A DNA stretch of 64,000 bases from Triticum aestivum (GCF_018294505.1 NC_057795.1:516032795-516096794); one strand, 5' to 3'; positions 1 to 12,214 are shown, numbered from the stretch's first letter. Notes: generated by a model not told the origin, from the sequence alone. Translations and numbers: made by a program.

Positions 1-418
1 TTCGAAGCACCACGTGATGATCAGGTGTGATAGATTCTAACATTTGCAAACAACGGGTGTAAGCCAGATTTACACATGCAGAACACTTAGGTTGACTTGA
101 CGAGCCTAGCATATACAGACATGGCATCAGAACATGAGATACTGAAAGATCGAACATGAGTCGTATGGTAGATACGATCAACATGGAGATGTTCACCGTT
201 GATGACTAGTCTGTCTCACGTGATGATCGGACACGGCCTAGTCGATTTGGATCATGTATCACTTAGATGACTAGAGGGATGTGTATCTGTGTGGGAGTTC
301 ATTAAATAATTTGATTAGATTAACTTAATTATCATGAACATAGTCAAAAGGTCTTTGCAAATTATGTCGTAGCTTGCGCTTTAGTTCTACTGTTTTAGAT
401 ATGATCCTAGAGAAAATT

Positions 419-1190
419 TAGTTGAAAGTTGATAGTAGCAATTATGCGTACTGGGTCCGTAAACTGAGGATTGTCCTCATTGCTGCGCCGAAGGCTTATG
501 TCCTTAATGCACCGCTCGGTGTGCTGAACCTCGAGCGTCGTCTGTGGATGTTGCGAACTTCTAACATACACGTTTTGATGACTACGCGATAGTTCAATGT
601 GTAATGTTAAACGGTTTAGAATTGAGGCGCCGAAGACATTTTTGAAACATCGCGGAACATATGAGATGTTCCAAGAGATGAAATTGAGATTTTAGGCTCG
701 TGCCCTCCGACAAGTTTCTTAGCTTGCAAATTAAGGGAGAAAAGTTCAATCATTGAGCATGTGCTCAAATTGTCTGAGTACTACAATCGATTGAATCGAG
801 TGGGAGTTAATCTTCCAGATGAGATAGTGATCTTTCTCAAAAACCACTGCCACCAGGCTTCTAGAGCTTCATGATGAACTATAAAATATCAGGGATAGAT
901 ATGATGATCCTTGAGCTATTCACGATGTTTGACACCGCAAAAGTAGAAATCAAGTAGGGGCATCAATTGTTGATGGTTAGTGACACCACTAGTTTCAAGA
1001 AGGGCAAGGGCAAGAAGGGATACTTCAGAAATGGCAAATCAGTTGTTGCTCTAGTGAAGAAACCCAAGGTTGAACCCAAACCTGAGACTAAGTGCTTCTG
1101 TAATGAGGGGGACGGTCACTGAAGCAGAACTACCCTAGATACTTGGTAGGTGAGAAGGCTGGCAAGGTCGATAAAAGTATATTGGATATA
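419..1190 (+). pseudogene. copia gag remnant
   Basis: From about 422 one frame reads a copia gag N-terminal block with the pattern SSNYAYWVRKLRIVLIAA, then VLNAPLGV, before stops and frameshifts take over. Further on, fragments such as LKLSEYYNRLN (about 758-795) and a Lys/Gly-rich stretch around 1000-1030 can be read in shifting frames. In this family gag forms the virus-like particle that packages the RNA. I see no intact CCHC knuckle; the sequence near 1090-1130 may be what remains of it. The frame is too broken to make a product. The rest of pol continues beyond the nested insertion at 18153. Confidence 0.7.
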
Positions 1191-1459
1191 CATTATATTA
1201 ATGTGTACTTTACTAGTACTCCTAGTAGCACTAGGGTAATAGATACTGGTTCGGTTGCTAAGTGTTCGAAATAAAAGGCTACGGAATAAACAGAGACTAG
1301 CTAAAGGCGAGGTGACGATATGTGTTGGAAGTGTTTCCAAGGTTGATGTGATCAAACATCGCACACTCCCTCTGACATTGGGATTGGTGTTAAACCTAAA
1401 TAATTGTTATTTGGTGTTTGCGTTAAGCATAGACATGATTGGATTATGTTTATCGCAGT

Positions 1460-2379
1460 TGTCGGCGTTCTGGGAACGGTGGTCCCCAGACTTGCTTGCC
1501 TGCGGGCTGCGGCCTACGGCGTGGCTCAAGGGGTGGCCCAGTACAGCCCATCTTCATCAACTCAAGCTCAAGACCCTCGCGAGGGGCCAAGCCTCGCGGG
1601 GCAGACGACGCAAGGCTTCCTCAGGAACGACCTCACCAGGCCGACTCGCGAGGAGGCGGAGAGATCAAGGCAAGGGTACCTCGCGAGGTGCTCATGACGC
1701 AAGCCATGACGATCGAGACCAGGCGGGCGCTAGGAGGGCGCTAGCCTACGTAGTGTCCTTGTTTCCTCTTTGGTGCAAAGGGGGCAAGCGCAGGCGTGGA
1801 GTACTGAGGCATCAAGCAAAGGCTACCATTTCGGTGCAACGAGACCAAGACCAGCAGAGTGGCAGGATGGAGGTCACCGTGGAGCCCAAGACAGCGTCAT
1901 CGCCAGTTCCTTTGGCAGCCGAAGACCAACTTTAGTTAGGATAACTTGTACTAGATGTTCCCCTTCGAAATGGCCATTGTTGGCGCCCTTCCTGCTCATT
2001 ATTTGGGAACAGGACCAGGGCCTCTATATATAGGGATAGCCACCACAGTAGAGGGGGGATCTGGATCTGACCTAGAGCCAACCTGGACGGAGCAATTCTT
2101 CTCCAAGCACATCACCACAAGAACACCCCTCGCGAGGTTGTTCTTCCTCTGTACTGTTCATCATCAGCCCCTGAGGCAATCCACCACACCACACATTGGA
2201 TTAGGGTATTACACCACAACGGTGGCCCGAACCAGTATAAACCTTGCGTCCCTTGTGTTGTTCATCGTGTAGCTTAGATTCTCAGTGAGGCGTTGGGACG
2301 TGGATCGACAGGGGTAAGATCTGCGCACGCACCCCAGAGTTCGAACCTTAAGGGTTTTGCCGGAACACGATATCCGACA
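1460..2379 (+). repeat. 5' LTR of the pol-less gypsy element
   Basis: Starts TGTCGGCGTTCTGGGAACGG and ends CGATATCCGACA, matching the 3' LTR at 17240-18152. It is GC-rich with several TCGCGAGG motifs. A TATA-like TATATATA is at 2025-2032; in the 3' LTR the same place reads TAGATATA, so only the 5' copy keeps a clean core promoter motif. Confidence 0.88.
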
Positions 2380-2403
2380 TTTGGCACACCACGTAGGGGT
2401 GTG
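2380..2403 (+). other. Primer-binding site region of the pol-less gypsy element
   Basis: Directly after the LTR the sequence reads TTTGGCACACCACGTAGGGG, a decayed form of the TTGGC-CCACC-TGGGG pattern found at the same place in the gypsy element at 51796-51814. The shared primer type fits mobilisation by a related autonomous family. Confidence 0.5.
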
Positions 2404-2688
2404 CCGGAATCTTTCTTCCGCCGTCCTGCGTTCCACCGCTTCGCCGCCTCCATGTCCGGCGACCCAACGACCAACGCTGACCGCTGGGCAGCATGGCCTG
2501 CCCACGCCGCGCCGCCTGCCCAAGGTGACCTCAACCCCATCCCTCAGGCAGCCCGCACTCCATAGAACGCTGCAGGGCGCGGGCGACGCAGTCAAGCGCC
2601 GCCTGCCCTCACCCCGCGCCAGGTACGATCAGCAGCAAGGGCCTCAAACCATGCCGCGGCCACAGCACCGCACACCTGACGGGAGCAG

Positions 2689-3447
2689 GTGAACATGAAG
2701 GCCGCGCTCACGGTGGCTCGAGAACTGCTACGGTGCAGGCTGCAGGAAAGAGGCCACGACGTGCTGTTGGAGCGCGTCGCTGAGCTCCTAGATGCCGCTA
2801 CTTCAGGGGCACCTCCGTTCTGCGTCCAGCTTCCGCCCCAGGCCCCGTGCGGATCACACGGCGGGCCCATCCATGCCCGCGCACCCCCAGGCGTAACTCA
2901 AGGCTTCATCAACACTAGCTTGGCCGTCAGCACCGGGCGACAGGCTGCACCAGCACCGCCCCTGGTAAGCGAGGGCATGCACATCGCTGCCCACGGCCCG
3001 GGCGGGCCGCCGCCCTACCACCCTCAAGATTGTGCTTCAAGCCAAACCACGTGGAGTGTGGGATACTACGGTGAAGCCTTTGGGGCGGCGACCCCGGAGG
3101 CTTATGTGGCCCACATGCTGGATCGGGAGTACGCACTGGAAGAAGACCACGACTCGTTCCTTGGGCCAGGCTGGGAGGAAGAGATGCTAGAAGCCGAGCC
3201 CTTTCAGGAGCCTCAAGGAAGCCTCGCCAACCGCGCCGGCGGCAGCAGTTACCGGGTACCGCTAATTCCTCAGGAGCAAGCTTATGCTAACCATGGGTCG
3301 CAGGAAGTCCAGGTCACTCCAGCGGAAGGCTGCCCCAGTGCGGCAGGATCCCTCCCCTCAAGAGGAGGGCACTTGGGGCTGCAGGAGAGGGGCCGGGAGC
3401 CAGGCCCCTCCCCACGGTGCGCAGAACAAGGTGTTCCTCGGAGGTAG
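2689..3447 (+). CDS. Gag-like protein, 252 codons, of the pol-less element
   Basis: An uninterrupted frame lies about 310 bp after the 5' LTR. Its N-terminus (MNMKAALTVARELLRC, then RVAELLDAA) matches in pattern the N-terminal blocks of the gag regions at 50242-50352 (NLHAAQAVAKELDNL, RLQRLLDAA) and 52440-52545 (NMRAAQAAAVGLDQL, RMHGLLDAA). The middle is Pro/Gly-rich, with an acidic Tyr/Glu stretch at residues about 125-170, and the end is basic and Gly/Pro-rich. I see no retrotransposon-gag core (WLNSLP type) and no CCHC knuckle, so it is at best a gag N-terminal derivative. The frame may begin upstream in the same phase. It has fewer stops than other elements here, so it may have been conserved recently or simply be GC-rich. 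Confidence 0.55.
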   Translation: MNMKAALTVARELLRCRLQERGHDVLLERVAELLDAATSGAPPFCVQLPPQAPCGSHGGPIHARAPPGVTQGFINTSLAVSTGRQAAPAPPLVSEGMHIAAHGPGGPPPYHPQDCASSQTTWSVGYYGEAFGAATPEAYVAHMLDREYALEEDHDSFLGPGWEEEMLEAEPFQEPQGSLANRAGGSSYRVPLIPQEQAYANHGSQEVQVTPAEGCPSAAGSLPSRGGHLGLQERGREPGPSPRCAEQGVPRR

Positions 3448-3664
3448 GCCCTCTGCCGGGGAGGTGCCGCAAGGCCTGCCCCCGGCAGAGGACCCGTGGT
3501 CATCGGGGGAACCACTGGCGTCCCCTTTTCCCCATTGGCGTCATCCTGGCTTCCAGTCACCGTCAATGGTGGTTAAGGGTGGCGCAAGGCGGGGCCCTCA
3601 TCTGGCGATATGAAGCAAGGCCGGTACCTGTGAAGAAGGCCCAGTGCCTGTGAAGCTCGCCACC

Positions 3665-3796
3665 CGTGACACTCTCATGTAATAATGAGTTGGGGCTGTA
3701 CACGCCCCGGAGTCTCCGGAGAGCTGCCCTCGTGACACTCTCATGTAATAGTGAGTTGGGGCTATACACGCCCCGGAGTCTCGGGATAGCTGCCCT
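3665..3796 (+). repeat. Two tandem 66-bp units
   Basis: CGTGACACTCTCATGTAATA starts at 3665 and again at 3731. The two 66-bp units differ at only a few positions. They lie between the gag-like frame and the antisense gene, in a stretch (3448-4404) where I see no other gene. Confidence 0.9.
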
Positions 3797-4404
3797 CGGG
3801 CCTCGGGGGCTCCCTCCCACGCCCAGTGGCAGCACTTAGCTCCGTGCTGGTGAGAAGACGTCGAAGACTAGACTAGGTGCCGGACGCGGCCTTTTGTTTT
3901 TGCTTCCTTTTGTGTGGTCGAACTTTCTCGCCTTGAATTTAAGTTGAAGTTGAATTTGTGTTTGCGTATGCAGGGAGGGGTATCTTGTCTTGTTCGCGTG
4001 CTTTCTCGTGTTCTGGTTCCCGCTCAAGTTGGAATTCAACCTAGCTGCCAACCCCTCGCGAGCCCCTCGCGGGCAGAGCCAGGCCCAGCACACACGCGCA
4101 TGCCGCCCCGCTGCCGGCGCTCGCTCTCACAGGGCTCTCGCCACATGGTCAACAGGTCTCCCGAGGGACCCTCAGAGAGTCGCCACAAGCCTCCACGAAG
4201 CTCGCCTAAGATAAAGGTTAATCACAACAACCAACTCATCGCAAAGCCCATAACATCATATGGGCACCCATCCGGTGCCGTCCTTAACAACGCGTGGAAA
4301 ACAATTCTTTTTACATGAGGGGCTTCCCCTCCCAAAATGCTCTTACAACCTTCAGGGCCACGCCCGAGCTTTTCTGCGCAGGATAAACAGCAGGGGGCGT
4401 AGGA

Positions 4405-7400
4405 TCAGTCGGACATGTCGCTCACCGCATCCTCTTGGTCGCCTCTAGAAGCGTCGCAGGTCCCACTGTCACTGTCGCTGGCCTCACCCTCGCCGTCGTT
4501 GGCACCATCTTCTCCACCATCCACCACGACACCTTCATCAGCAGCAACAACCACCCCATCATCATCAGAGGTGAAGGCCCGGACAAGTGCATCCACGTTG
4601 TCCTCCACCCACCGCGCCAGGTCGCCTCGGATGGCCTCGGGCACCGGGGCGATGGCGGCGTCGAAGTCAAAGAGAGGGTCGATGTTCTTAAGATGGCTGA
4701 AGACACGGGAGAATGCCCGTGAGAGCAGGCCGCGGCTCTGCTCCTCGACAAGATGGCGAGCCCTCTCAGAGCGATTCTCCAGATGCGTCACCACGTCAGT
4801 GAAGAACTGGAGATTACCGACGTAGTTGGTCAAGTGAGGCTCCTCAGCGGCCGCTTCGCAGATGTTGCCCAAGGTCATGTTGGCCCTTTCCCTGAGTGTT
4901 CGGAGCATGGGGCCATGCATGTGCTCCAGCGTCTGCCGCTGGGGAATCTCATCTTCGTTCTGCTGCGCAACGGACTCGGCATCATCAACCCTCCGTTGGA
5001 GGAGAAGCAGCTCGGCGCGGGAGGAGGCCAGCTCAGCCTGCACCGTGCCTAAGGCGGCTGCGGTGGTCTCAGCACGCTGCATCGCTTCGGTCAGCTTGGT
5101 CCTAAGAGCAGCAGTCCTGCCCGCAGCCTCGGCCTTGATCAACTCCAACCTCTCCTCATACTCGTGCTCAAGACCCGCGCGAGCCTCTGCCACGCGGTGG
5201 TCGATCTCTTCTTGGATCCAGACCTCCCGCGCCCCAACATCGTCCTCCGCCTGGGTAACCTGGCGCTCCCTTGTCTCCAACCGTTCAAGATCGAGGTTGC
5301 GCACGGCAGCCTCCAGCGTCAGCGCTTCCTCACGCTTTTGGAGCTCCTCCTCTTTGGCGGGCGCCCCTTTCAGTGAGGCAAGGGCGGCTTGGCGCAGCTC
5401 CACTTGCTGCTCCAGGGAATTGCACCAGGCTTGAAGCTCCCACGTGCTCTCCTCCGCGATCTCGCGTTGTCGGTCTGCCTCTTGAGCCTCTTCGATGGCT
5501 CGGGAGCAGGCCTTTCGCGAGGCCACAAGAGATGATTCGGCCTTCATGTTGTCAAGATCACGCTGGTGGCGCGCAAGACTGACGGCCACTTTCAGCTTGT
5601 GCCACGCCTCGACTAGCTACAGACCTTTGGATTCAAGACACGCGTCCACATCCGCAAGCTCTCCATCAAGCTGGCTCATCGCGTCCATCGCCTTCCGGAG
5701 AAACTCTCGGCGGATGGCGATGCGCTCCCGCGCACGCCTGAGCACGTCGTCAATGTCGTCCTCCGCCATCGGTGTCAGCGGAGGGGCCTAAAGTGGTTGG
5801 CCCCCACTCGGCAGGGGGCTGGCACCCCCAGGATCGCCAGACGGGCCCCACGAGGGACCCAGCCCGGCACTGATCCATCCCCAGAGGGGGAGCCGAAGAT
5901 CGACTTCAATCACTCGCCGTCCATGATCAAGGGAGGAGCCCGGGGCAAGCTGGTCATGCCCCGGGAAAGCTCGCGAAGGAAGAACGGCGAGCGCACAAGC
6001 TCAAGGCACACTGCAGGTTGGCCCACCTCTCCAGCCAAACTCACGTCGGGGGTGGCGCACAGGCTCGGTGCGCTCAAGGTCAGCGATGAAGGTGAAGCCT
6101 GAGGAGGTGGCATCTTGGCCGGCTCCACAGGCTTGGCAGGAGGGATCCTGAGAGACCACAGTCAGCGAAGGGAACAACAAACAAGGAGTTATAAGAAGGG
6201 GGAACTTACTCGTCCATGGCGAAGTACTTCCTGTGCTTCAACGGTCGACAGGGGCGATCACTGCCACCCGACGCCTCCTTCCTCTTGCGGAGGGCATCGA
6301 AGTCTATGCGGAACTGGCCCAAGCTCTCGACGTGAGGGCCGACGTGAGGCATGGACGAAGAAGCACTGAGGTGACTTGCATCAAGGGCGCCAGACTGGGA
6401 GGAGCGATAAGGTACCACCCCTTGGTGGCCTGCCGAGGCCTTGGGAGTTTCGGTCTCGGGAGCCGCAGGTTGCGTCCCCTCATCACCTACCACCTCAGGG
6501 CAGGTTTTGCAAGCTCTCGAGGATGACGCCTCGGGAGCCCCGCATGACATTGGCATCTCGACACCAGACCCACCAGCTCCCGGCGATGCTTGCCTCCCTG
6601 CACCACCTCCTGGGGCGAGATCGACGTGGGCGACGGGGGGAGGAGCCACGACAACTGGATTCTCGCGGGGCCCAACGAGGTCAGCTGGGCGCAACCCCCA
6701 TTCGTCGAAGCGGGGCATCTAGCTCGCGAACTTGGCCCTGCCTGAGCAAAGATACAAGAGGGCACCCCCATGCCAGACACTTCCTGGAGAGGGGTCGCCA
6801 GTCAAGACTTTCAGTACCTTCCTCAGCGTTTCAGGCGCAAGATCCCCCTCCTGGAGCCTCATGCGGTCTTGATGCCTAGTCAAGGTCCACATCGGACGGG
6901 AATGGCACTGGAGAGGAGCGATGCGAGACTGTAGGATCTCCTTCGCCACCTAGGGCACCGTCACGCCAAGCGTCCTCAACCTCTCAAAGTGGCACCAGAT
7001 AAAGGTGAGCTTTTGGCTCGTGAGCTTCTCGTGACCCCAGCCTGGATTGAGGATAGCAGGCAATGTCGGGTGCACGAGCAGGGGGCTGGGCACCCCGACA
7101 TCCACGTACATCCACTATTCTCGGAACCCGCTCATGGAAGGTGGGAGGCCACAGTCAATCCCCGAGGCGGCCGTCTCTGGCACGGCCTGGAAGCTCATGC
7201 ACCCCGAGCATTGAGATGGGTCAGTCAGGCGCAGGGAGAATAAGTGGCGCAGAAGAGCAACGGAAGGGGGGATGCCCACTATGGCCTCGTAGACGAAGGC
7301 GAAGATGGCAAGAAGAGTAATGGATTGGGGACCGAGTTACATCATATGGATCCGGTAGTGGGAAGGCACCGCATTGAAGAAGGCAGAGAAAGGAGGAACC

Positions 7401-7645
7401 AAGCCCGCCGACAGGGCGTCGGCGAAGAATAGAACCTCCGTGACGATCCTGTCAAAGGAGGCATGGGACGCGGGCCAAGCCGTCATCCTTCCACACTCAT
7501 TGAAGCTGGAAGCGAGAGCGGAGCGGACCTTGTCCAAGGTTTCCAGACTAAGTATCATCAACTGGTCGACGACGGGCGCAGCTGCCGAGAGCGAGCTGGC
7601 CGAAGGCGCAGGCTTCTTCCCCTTGTCCTTTTTTGTTGGCGCCAT
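4405..7645 (-). pseudogene. Antisense multi-exon gene of the pol-less element (putative gypsy-type transposon domain plus coiled coil)
   Basis: On the minus strand a coding region starts at an ATG at 7645 (MAPTKKDKGKKPAP) and runs to about 6210. It shows the pattern FFADALSAG..PPFSAFFNA, then DRMRLQEGDLAPETL and MPRFDEWGLRPADL, which I recognise as the 'putative gypsy type transposon' family (PF04195-like). It has about three in-frame stops, two of them TAG. A GT-AG intron candidate follows at 6209-6148, then an exon to about 5911. The last part (5770-4405) is a long Glu/Ala/Arg-rich coiled coil with one TAG near 5620 and an acidic Asp/Glu tail. Such antisense genes near the 3' end are described for Tat-clade gypsy elements; their function is unknown. 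Homology is from memory of the family pattern. Confidence 0.7.
6148..6209 (-). other. Candidate 62-bp intron in the antisense gene
   Basis: Minus-strand donor GTAAGT begins at 6209. A pyrimidine-rich tract ends in CTCTCAG with its G at 6148. The reading frame upstream would hit TAA immediately inside the donor, and an open frame resumes right after the acceptor, so splicing would rescue the frame. Confidence 0.5.
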
Positions 7646-7808
7646 GGCAATGGAAGGAAGGCAGAGCTCAAGATGGATTGGAGGCAGAAGCAGATGCTCA
7701 AGAAATAAAGGGGAAAAGGAAGTGCGCGGGCAGCAAGGAAGGAATAACCGTGTGCAGTTTCGTGGCCGCCTAGCCAGGCGGATATAGGGGGAGCATGGAA
7801 AAGCGGAG

Positions 7809-7813
7809 ACGCC
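7809..7813 (+). repeat. Left target-site duplication (ACGCC) of the Fatima-like element
   Basis: ACGCC here is repeated exactly at 17110-17114, directly outside the two LTRs. Confidence 0.95.
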
Positions 7814-8293
7814 TAAGGGAGTCCTAGATTAGGGGGTGTCCGGACAGCCGGACTGTATACATCATCCGGACTATTGAAGCGTGAAGATACAAGACTCAAG
7901 ACTCCATCCCGTGTCCGGATGGGACTCTCATTTGCGTGGAAGGCAAGCTTGCCGATACGGATATTGTTTCCTTCCTTGTAACCGACTCCATGTAAACCCT
8001 AGCCCTCTCCGGTGTCTATATAAACCGGAGAGGTTGGTTCTTAGAAGGCCGATCATGATTACAATCATACCATCATAGGCTAGCTCTTAGGGTTTAGCCT
8101 CTACGATCTCGTGGTAGATCTACTCTTGTACTACTCATATCTTCAATATTAGTCAAGCAGGAAGTAGGGTTTTACCTCCATCGAGAGGGCCCGAACCTGG
8201 GTAAACATTGCGTCCCTCGCTTCCTGTTACCATCAGCCTAAGACGCATAGATCGGGACCCCCTACCCGAGATCCGCCGGTTTTGACACCAACA
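7814..8293 (+). repeat. 5' LTR of the Fatima-like element
   Basis: 480 bp, starts TAAGGGAGTCC and ends TTTGACACCAACA. A TATA box TATATAAA is at 8017-8024. The primer-binding region TTGGTGCTTTCATTGAGAG follows at 8294. Confidence 0.93.
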
Positions 8294-8424
8294 TTGGTGC
8301 TTTCATTGAGAGTTCCTCTGTGTCGTCGCCGCAAGGCTCGATGGCTCGTCTTGTCGTCAAGGACAACATTACCTCGGGGGGAGCTCTGGCTGTAGGCCAA
8401 ACTCTCTGACTTGGCGGCTTCATC

Positions 8425-9480
8425 ATGGCTGCCCCATCGGCGGCCGGGCTGACGATGGCCTCTCAGGTCATCAAGCATAACCTTCGCGTCTGTTCGGAAC
8501 TCGCTGAACAGATGGATCCGATGGAGCTCTCCTCCCTTAATGAGCTCTTGGATCGCATCGCCGCTCTGGGAGTCACTATAGATTATGGCCGGATCGGGCT
8601 TAAACCTGACCAAGGGGACATTAGATCCCCGCCGGCCACCCATGAGATAGCAGTAGTGGATGAACCACACACGGACTATCCCTCAACTTTGAGGATGAAC
8701 CATGTCTGGATCACAGAGATCCTTGAGCCGAACACCTGCCCAATGGAAGACATGACCCGGGTCCCGGACTTAGAATCGGGCATTGGGCCGAAGAAATTGG
8801 GCAACACTCCGGATCCTGGACCGTCAGACTCGGAGCCTCCCATGCCCCTGGGTGCTAGATCGGATCAGGATCCAGATTCAGCTAACAACACCCACCCGGA
8901 CTTAAGCCGTCTCTCCCACATCAGGCAAGAGCCCCAGGAGACAGTACATCGCTACTGGGCCAGATTCCTCCTTGTGCTAAACAAAGTCAAGGACTACCGC
9001 GAGGAAGACGTTGTCTCACTTTTATGCTAAAACTGCACATACAAAGGACTCATCAATGCTATAAGTCGCCGTGACATAGTACACTTTGCGGACTTGGCAA
9101 CCATAGTACAGAAGTACTGTGCGATGGAAAGCGTCTGGAAAACCCAAACAGAATTTTGGGATAGTACGGCCCTCACCAGAACCTTTGTCTGAACTAAACG
9201 GGCGAACTCTCGTAAGTTGGCTGATCCAGTTCCCAAGAAACCAAAGCACACCCTAGGGCGGGGAACCGTATTGGAAGAATGGCTCAATGGGCCATGTAAA
9301 CTCCACAGCGCTCCGGACACAACATGAACTCATAGCCTTATGGCATGTTGGATACTCCGGCAGGTTGCAAAAAGTGGCGAGGATCTTCTTGTGGGCCATA
9401 AAGGAGAACAACATCCCGCCAATGAGCACAATACGATACTAATGGTCTTCGAGACTTTCGCCTCAAACAATAGGCGCAAG
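8425..9480 (+). pseudogene. Gag region of the Fatima-like element
   Basis: An open frame from 8425 (MAAPSAAGLTMASQVIKHNL) runs about 200 codons to 9030. It ends in a block of gag type (IRQEPQETVHRYWARFLLVL). Related sequence continues after the stop (INAISRRDIVHFADLATIVQ) with at least two more stops, to about 9430 (ACWILRQVAKSGEDLL). I do not see a clear CCHC knuckle. The WL-LP core usual between N-terminus and the RYWARF block is missing, suggesting an internal deletion. Gag would form the particle; this copy cannot encode a complete one. Confidence 0.7.
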
Positions 9481-9621
9481 AGAGCTCATCGAAGCTCCAC
9501 TAAAATCTGCCATGTGGCAAAAATAAACCCCTAGAACGACACTGCTATAACTTTCAATGCCAGTGATGAACCTCAATTCCAGACTGTTCGGACACTAGCC
9601 TCTCTGGTCCTTAGCCCAATC

Positions 9622-10614
9622 GTGGATGGCTTTCGGCTCACTAAAGTACTCATGGACGGCAGAAGCGGATTAAACTTGATCTATGAAGAAACGCTCAACA
9701 AGATGGAAATTGAAAAAAGCTGCATTGAGCAAAGCGGCACAACCTTCAGGGGAATTATCCCTAGTCGGGAAGCGCGGTGTTCGGGAAAAATCACACTCGA
9801 TGTGGTATTCGGCACCCCGGAGAATTACAGGTCCAAAGAAATCACATTCCAGGTAGCTCCTTTTAGCAGCGGATACCACGCCCTTCTAGGGCGAGACGCG
9901 TTCGCAAGCTTTCAAGCTATACCCCATTATGGGTACATGAAGCTTAAAATGCCCAGGCCCAATGGAATCATCACTCTAGCCAGTGATCCGGACGTCACAC
10001 TTCGCACCGAAAACAAAACTGCAGCACTAGCCCTGGAAGCATTATCCAAAGCCCTAGCAGTCGAAGAATTAACAACGCTGCAGGCCACCATGGACAGGGA
10101 TGACGTGATACTCGACAAGCGACCCAAGTCCACCTCATTTAAACCTGCAGACAAGATAGTCAAATTCCAAGTCCATCCAACGGACCCCATGAAGACAGCT
10201 TCCATCCGGACACAGTTGAACCCCGCAATGGACGCCGCACTACGGGACTTTTTACGCCAAAATTGGGACATTTTCGCCTGGCACCCATCGGACATGCCGG
10301 GCATCCCACACGGAGTGGCCGAACATAGCCTTAACATACTAAAGGGATACAAACCTGTCAAACAGACCCTAAGGCGATTTTCAGAGCCTAAACGACAAGC
10401 AATGGGGGAAGAGCTAGCCAAGCTACTTGAGGCCGGATTCATCAGAGATATCAAACATCTGGATTGGCTAGCAAATTTGGTAATGGTACCAAAGAAGGAC
10501 AAATCCTGGTGCCTATGCGTTGATTTCAAAGACCTCAACAAGGCTTGCCCCAAGGATCCATTTCCCCTCCCTCGCATCAATCAAATCATCGATGCCATAG
10601 CTGGACACGACTAG
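9622..10614 (+). pseudogene. Protease and RT N-terminal half of Fatima-like pol
   Basis: 330 codons open from an internal Met. The aspartic protease motif reads LMDGRSGLN, where the family normally has DGGSG, so the flap-side Gly next to the catalytic Asp is replaced by Arg. A second protease landmark is HALLGRDAFASF at residues about 93-104. RT begins with PVKQTLRRFSEPKRQAMGEE and goes on to VDFKDLNKACPKDPFPLPRI near residues 305-322. The frame ends in TAG at 10612-10614, exactly where FLDAYSGYHQIK resumes. The protein would act in the cytoplasmic particle. The protease change and the stop make this copy defective. Confidence 0.85.
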
Positions 10615-11979
10615 CTGTGTTTTCTCGACGCATACTCTGGATACCATCAAATAAAGATGGCAGAGTCTGACCAAGCTGCAACAGCTTTCATAACGCCATA
10701 TGGCCCTTTTTGCTTCAACACTATGCCTTTCGGGCTTAAGAATGCCGGTGCAACCTATCAACGCATGATTCAAACATGCCTGGAAAAACAAATCGGCAAA
10801 ACAGTGGAGGCATACGTGGACGACCTGGTCATCAATACAAGACACATAGAAACCTTAATAGATGACTTGAGGCTTACATTTGATAACCTCCGGACATACG
10901 ACATCAAGTTGAATCCGGAAAAATGCGTTTTCGGCGTCCCCTCGGGGAAACTGCTAGGCTTCATTGTTTCCAATAGAGAAATTGAAGTGAATCCGGCAAA
11001 AATCCGAGCTCTATCACAGCTGGCTATACCAACTGACCTCAAGCACATCCAGAAACTAGCTGGATGCGTGGCCGCTTTCAGCCGCTTTATCTCCAGGCTA
11101 GGAGAAAAGGCATTACCTCTTTACCGCCTCCTTCGGTGCACCGAACACTTAGTGTGGACGGATGCAGTCACGTCCGGACTCGATGAAATAAAGACCTTAC
11201 TGGCCAGTAATCCAGTCCTAACAGCGCCAAACATCGGCGAGCCTATGCTACTGTACATAGCTACAACACATCAAGTTGTAAGCGCAGTGCTCGTCGTCGA
11301 ACAAGATGTTGACGGATACAAATTCCCGCTCCAAAAGCCGATTTATTACGTATCCACGGTCCTCACCCCATGCAAATCCCGATACCCACACTACCAAAAA
11401 ATAGCATATGCGGTGTTAATGGCATCCTGTAAGCTGCGGCACTACTTTCAAGAGTGTTCGATTACGGTGGCCTTCGAAGTACCACTCAATGACATAATAA
11501 ATAACCGCGACGCTACCGGCCGGATTGCTAAATGGGCCATCGAGCTCCTTCTGTTCGACATAACGTGCAAACCACGGCGGGCCATCAAGTCGCAAGTACT
11601 GGCAGACTTTGTCGCCGAATGGACAGAAGCCGAACTACCTAAAGAGTACGGCGCGTATTCCAACTGGATCATGCACTTCGACGGCTCTAAAATGCTGGCC
11701 GGATTACGAGCGGGTGTAGTCCGGACATCTCCCACCGGAGACACGGTCCAGTATGTCCTCCAAATATTATACACAGACTCCAACAATGCAGCCGAATACG
11801 AGGCTCTGTTGCACGGTCTTCGGATGGCAGTCTCTATGGGCATCCAACGCCTGGAAGTGCGCGGGGATTCGAACCTCGCAATATCACAAATTAACGAAGA
11901 CTTTGATGCCAAGGATCCGAAAATGGCGGCCTACCATAATGTCGTCCTCAAAATGTCAGCTCGGTTCGAGGGGCTCTAA
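10615..11979 (+). pseudogene. RT C-terminal half and RNase H of Fatima-like pol
   Basis: After the TAG the same frame continues with the sequence around DAYSGYHQIK, then FGLKNAGATYQRMIQ, and the RT catalytic YVDDLVI at about 10813-10833 with both Asp present. The connection domain (KCVFGVPSGKLLGFIVS, SRFISRLGEKALPLY) is followed by RNase H with HFDGSK (about 11674), AAEYEALLHGLR (about 11789) and RGDSNLA (about 11862), so the Asp-Glu-Asp triad is present. A TAA at 11977-11979 interrupts before HVARENNQAADVLARI. RT and RNase H copy the RNA and remove the template. This is the best preserved RT in the window. Confidence 0.88.
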
Positions 11980-12214
11980 TTCCACCATGTGGCTCGAGAA
12001 AACAATCAAGCGGCTGACGTCCTCGCCCGCATCGGCGCTAAACGCGACCCTGTCCCACCTAACATATTCCTGGAAAGGTTGTTCAAACCATCCGTAGTAT
12101 GGGAAGGGGAGTCCGGCAATACTAGCACGAACCCGAACTCATCCCCCAGATTCCGAACCGTCAGACATAATCGGAGGCTCTGCCACCGGAATTACATCTT
12201 CGGCCCCCGAAATC

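Noticed and set aside
1255..1935. 226-codon plus-strand frame
   Set aside because: It crosses the junction between copia interior and the gypsy 5' LTR (1460), so it is a chance fusion.
4415..5582. Several plus-strand frames of 95-190 codons opposite the coiled-coil gene
   Set aside because: Shadows of the GC-rich minus-strand gene; they lack motifs.
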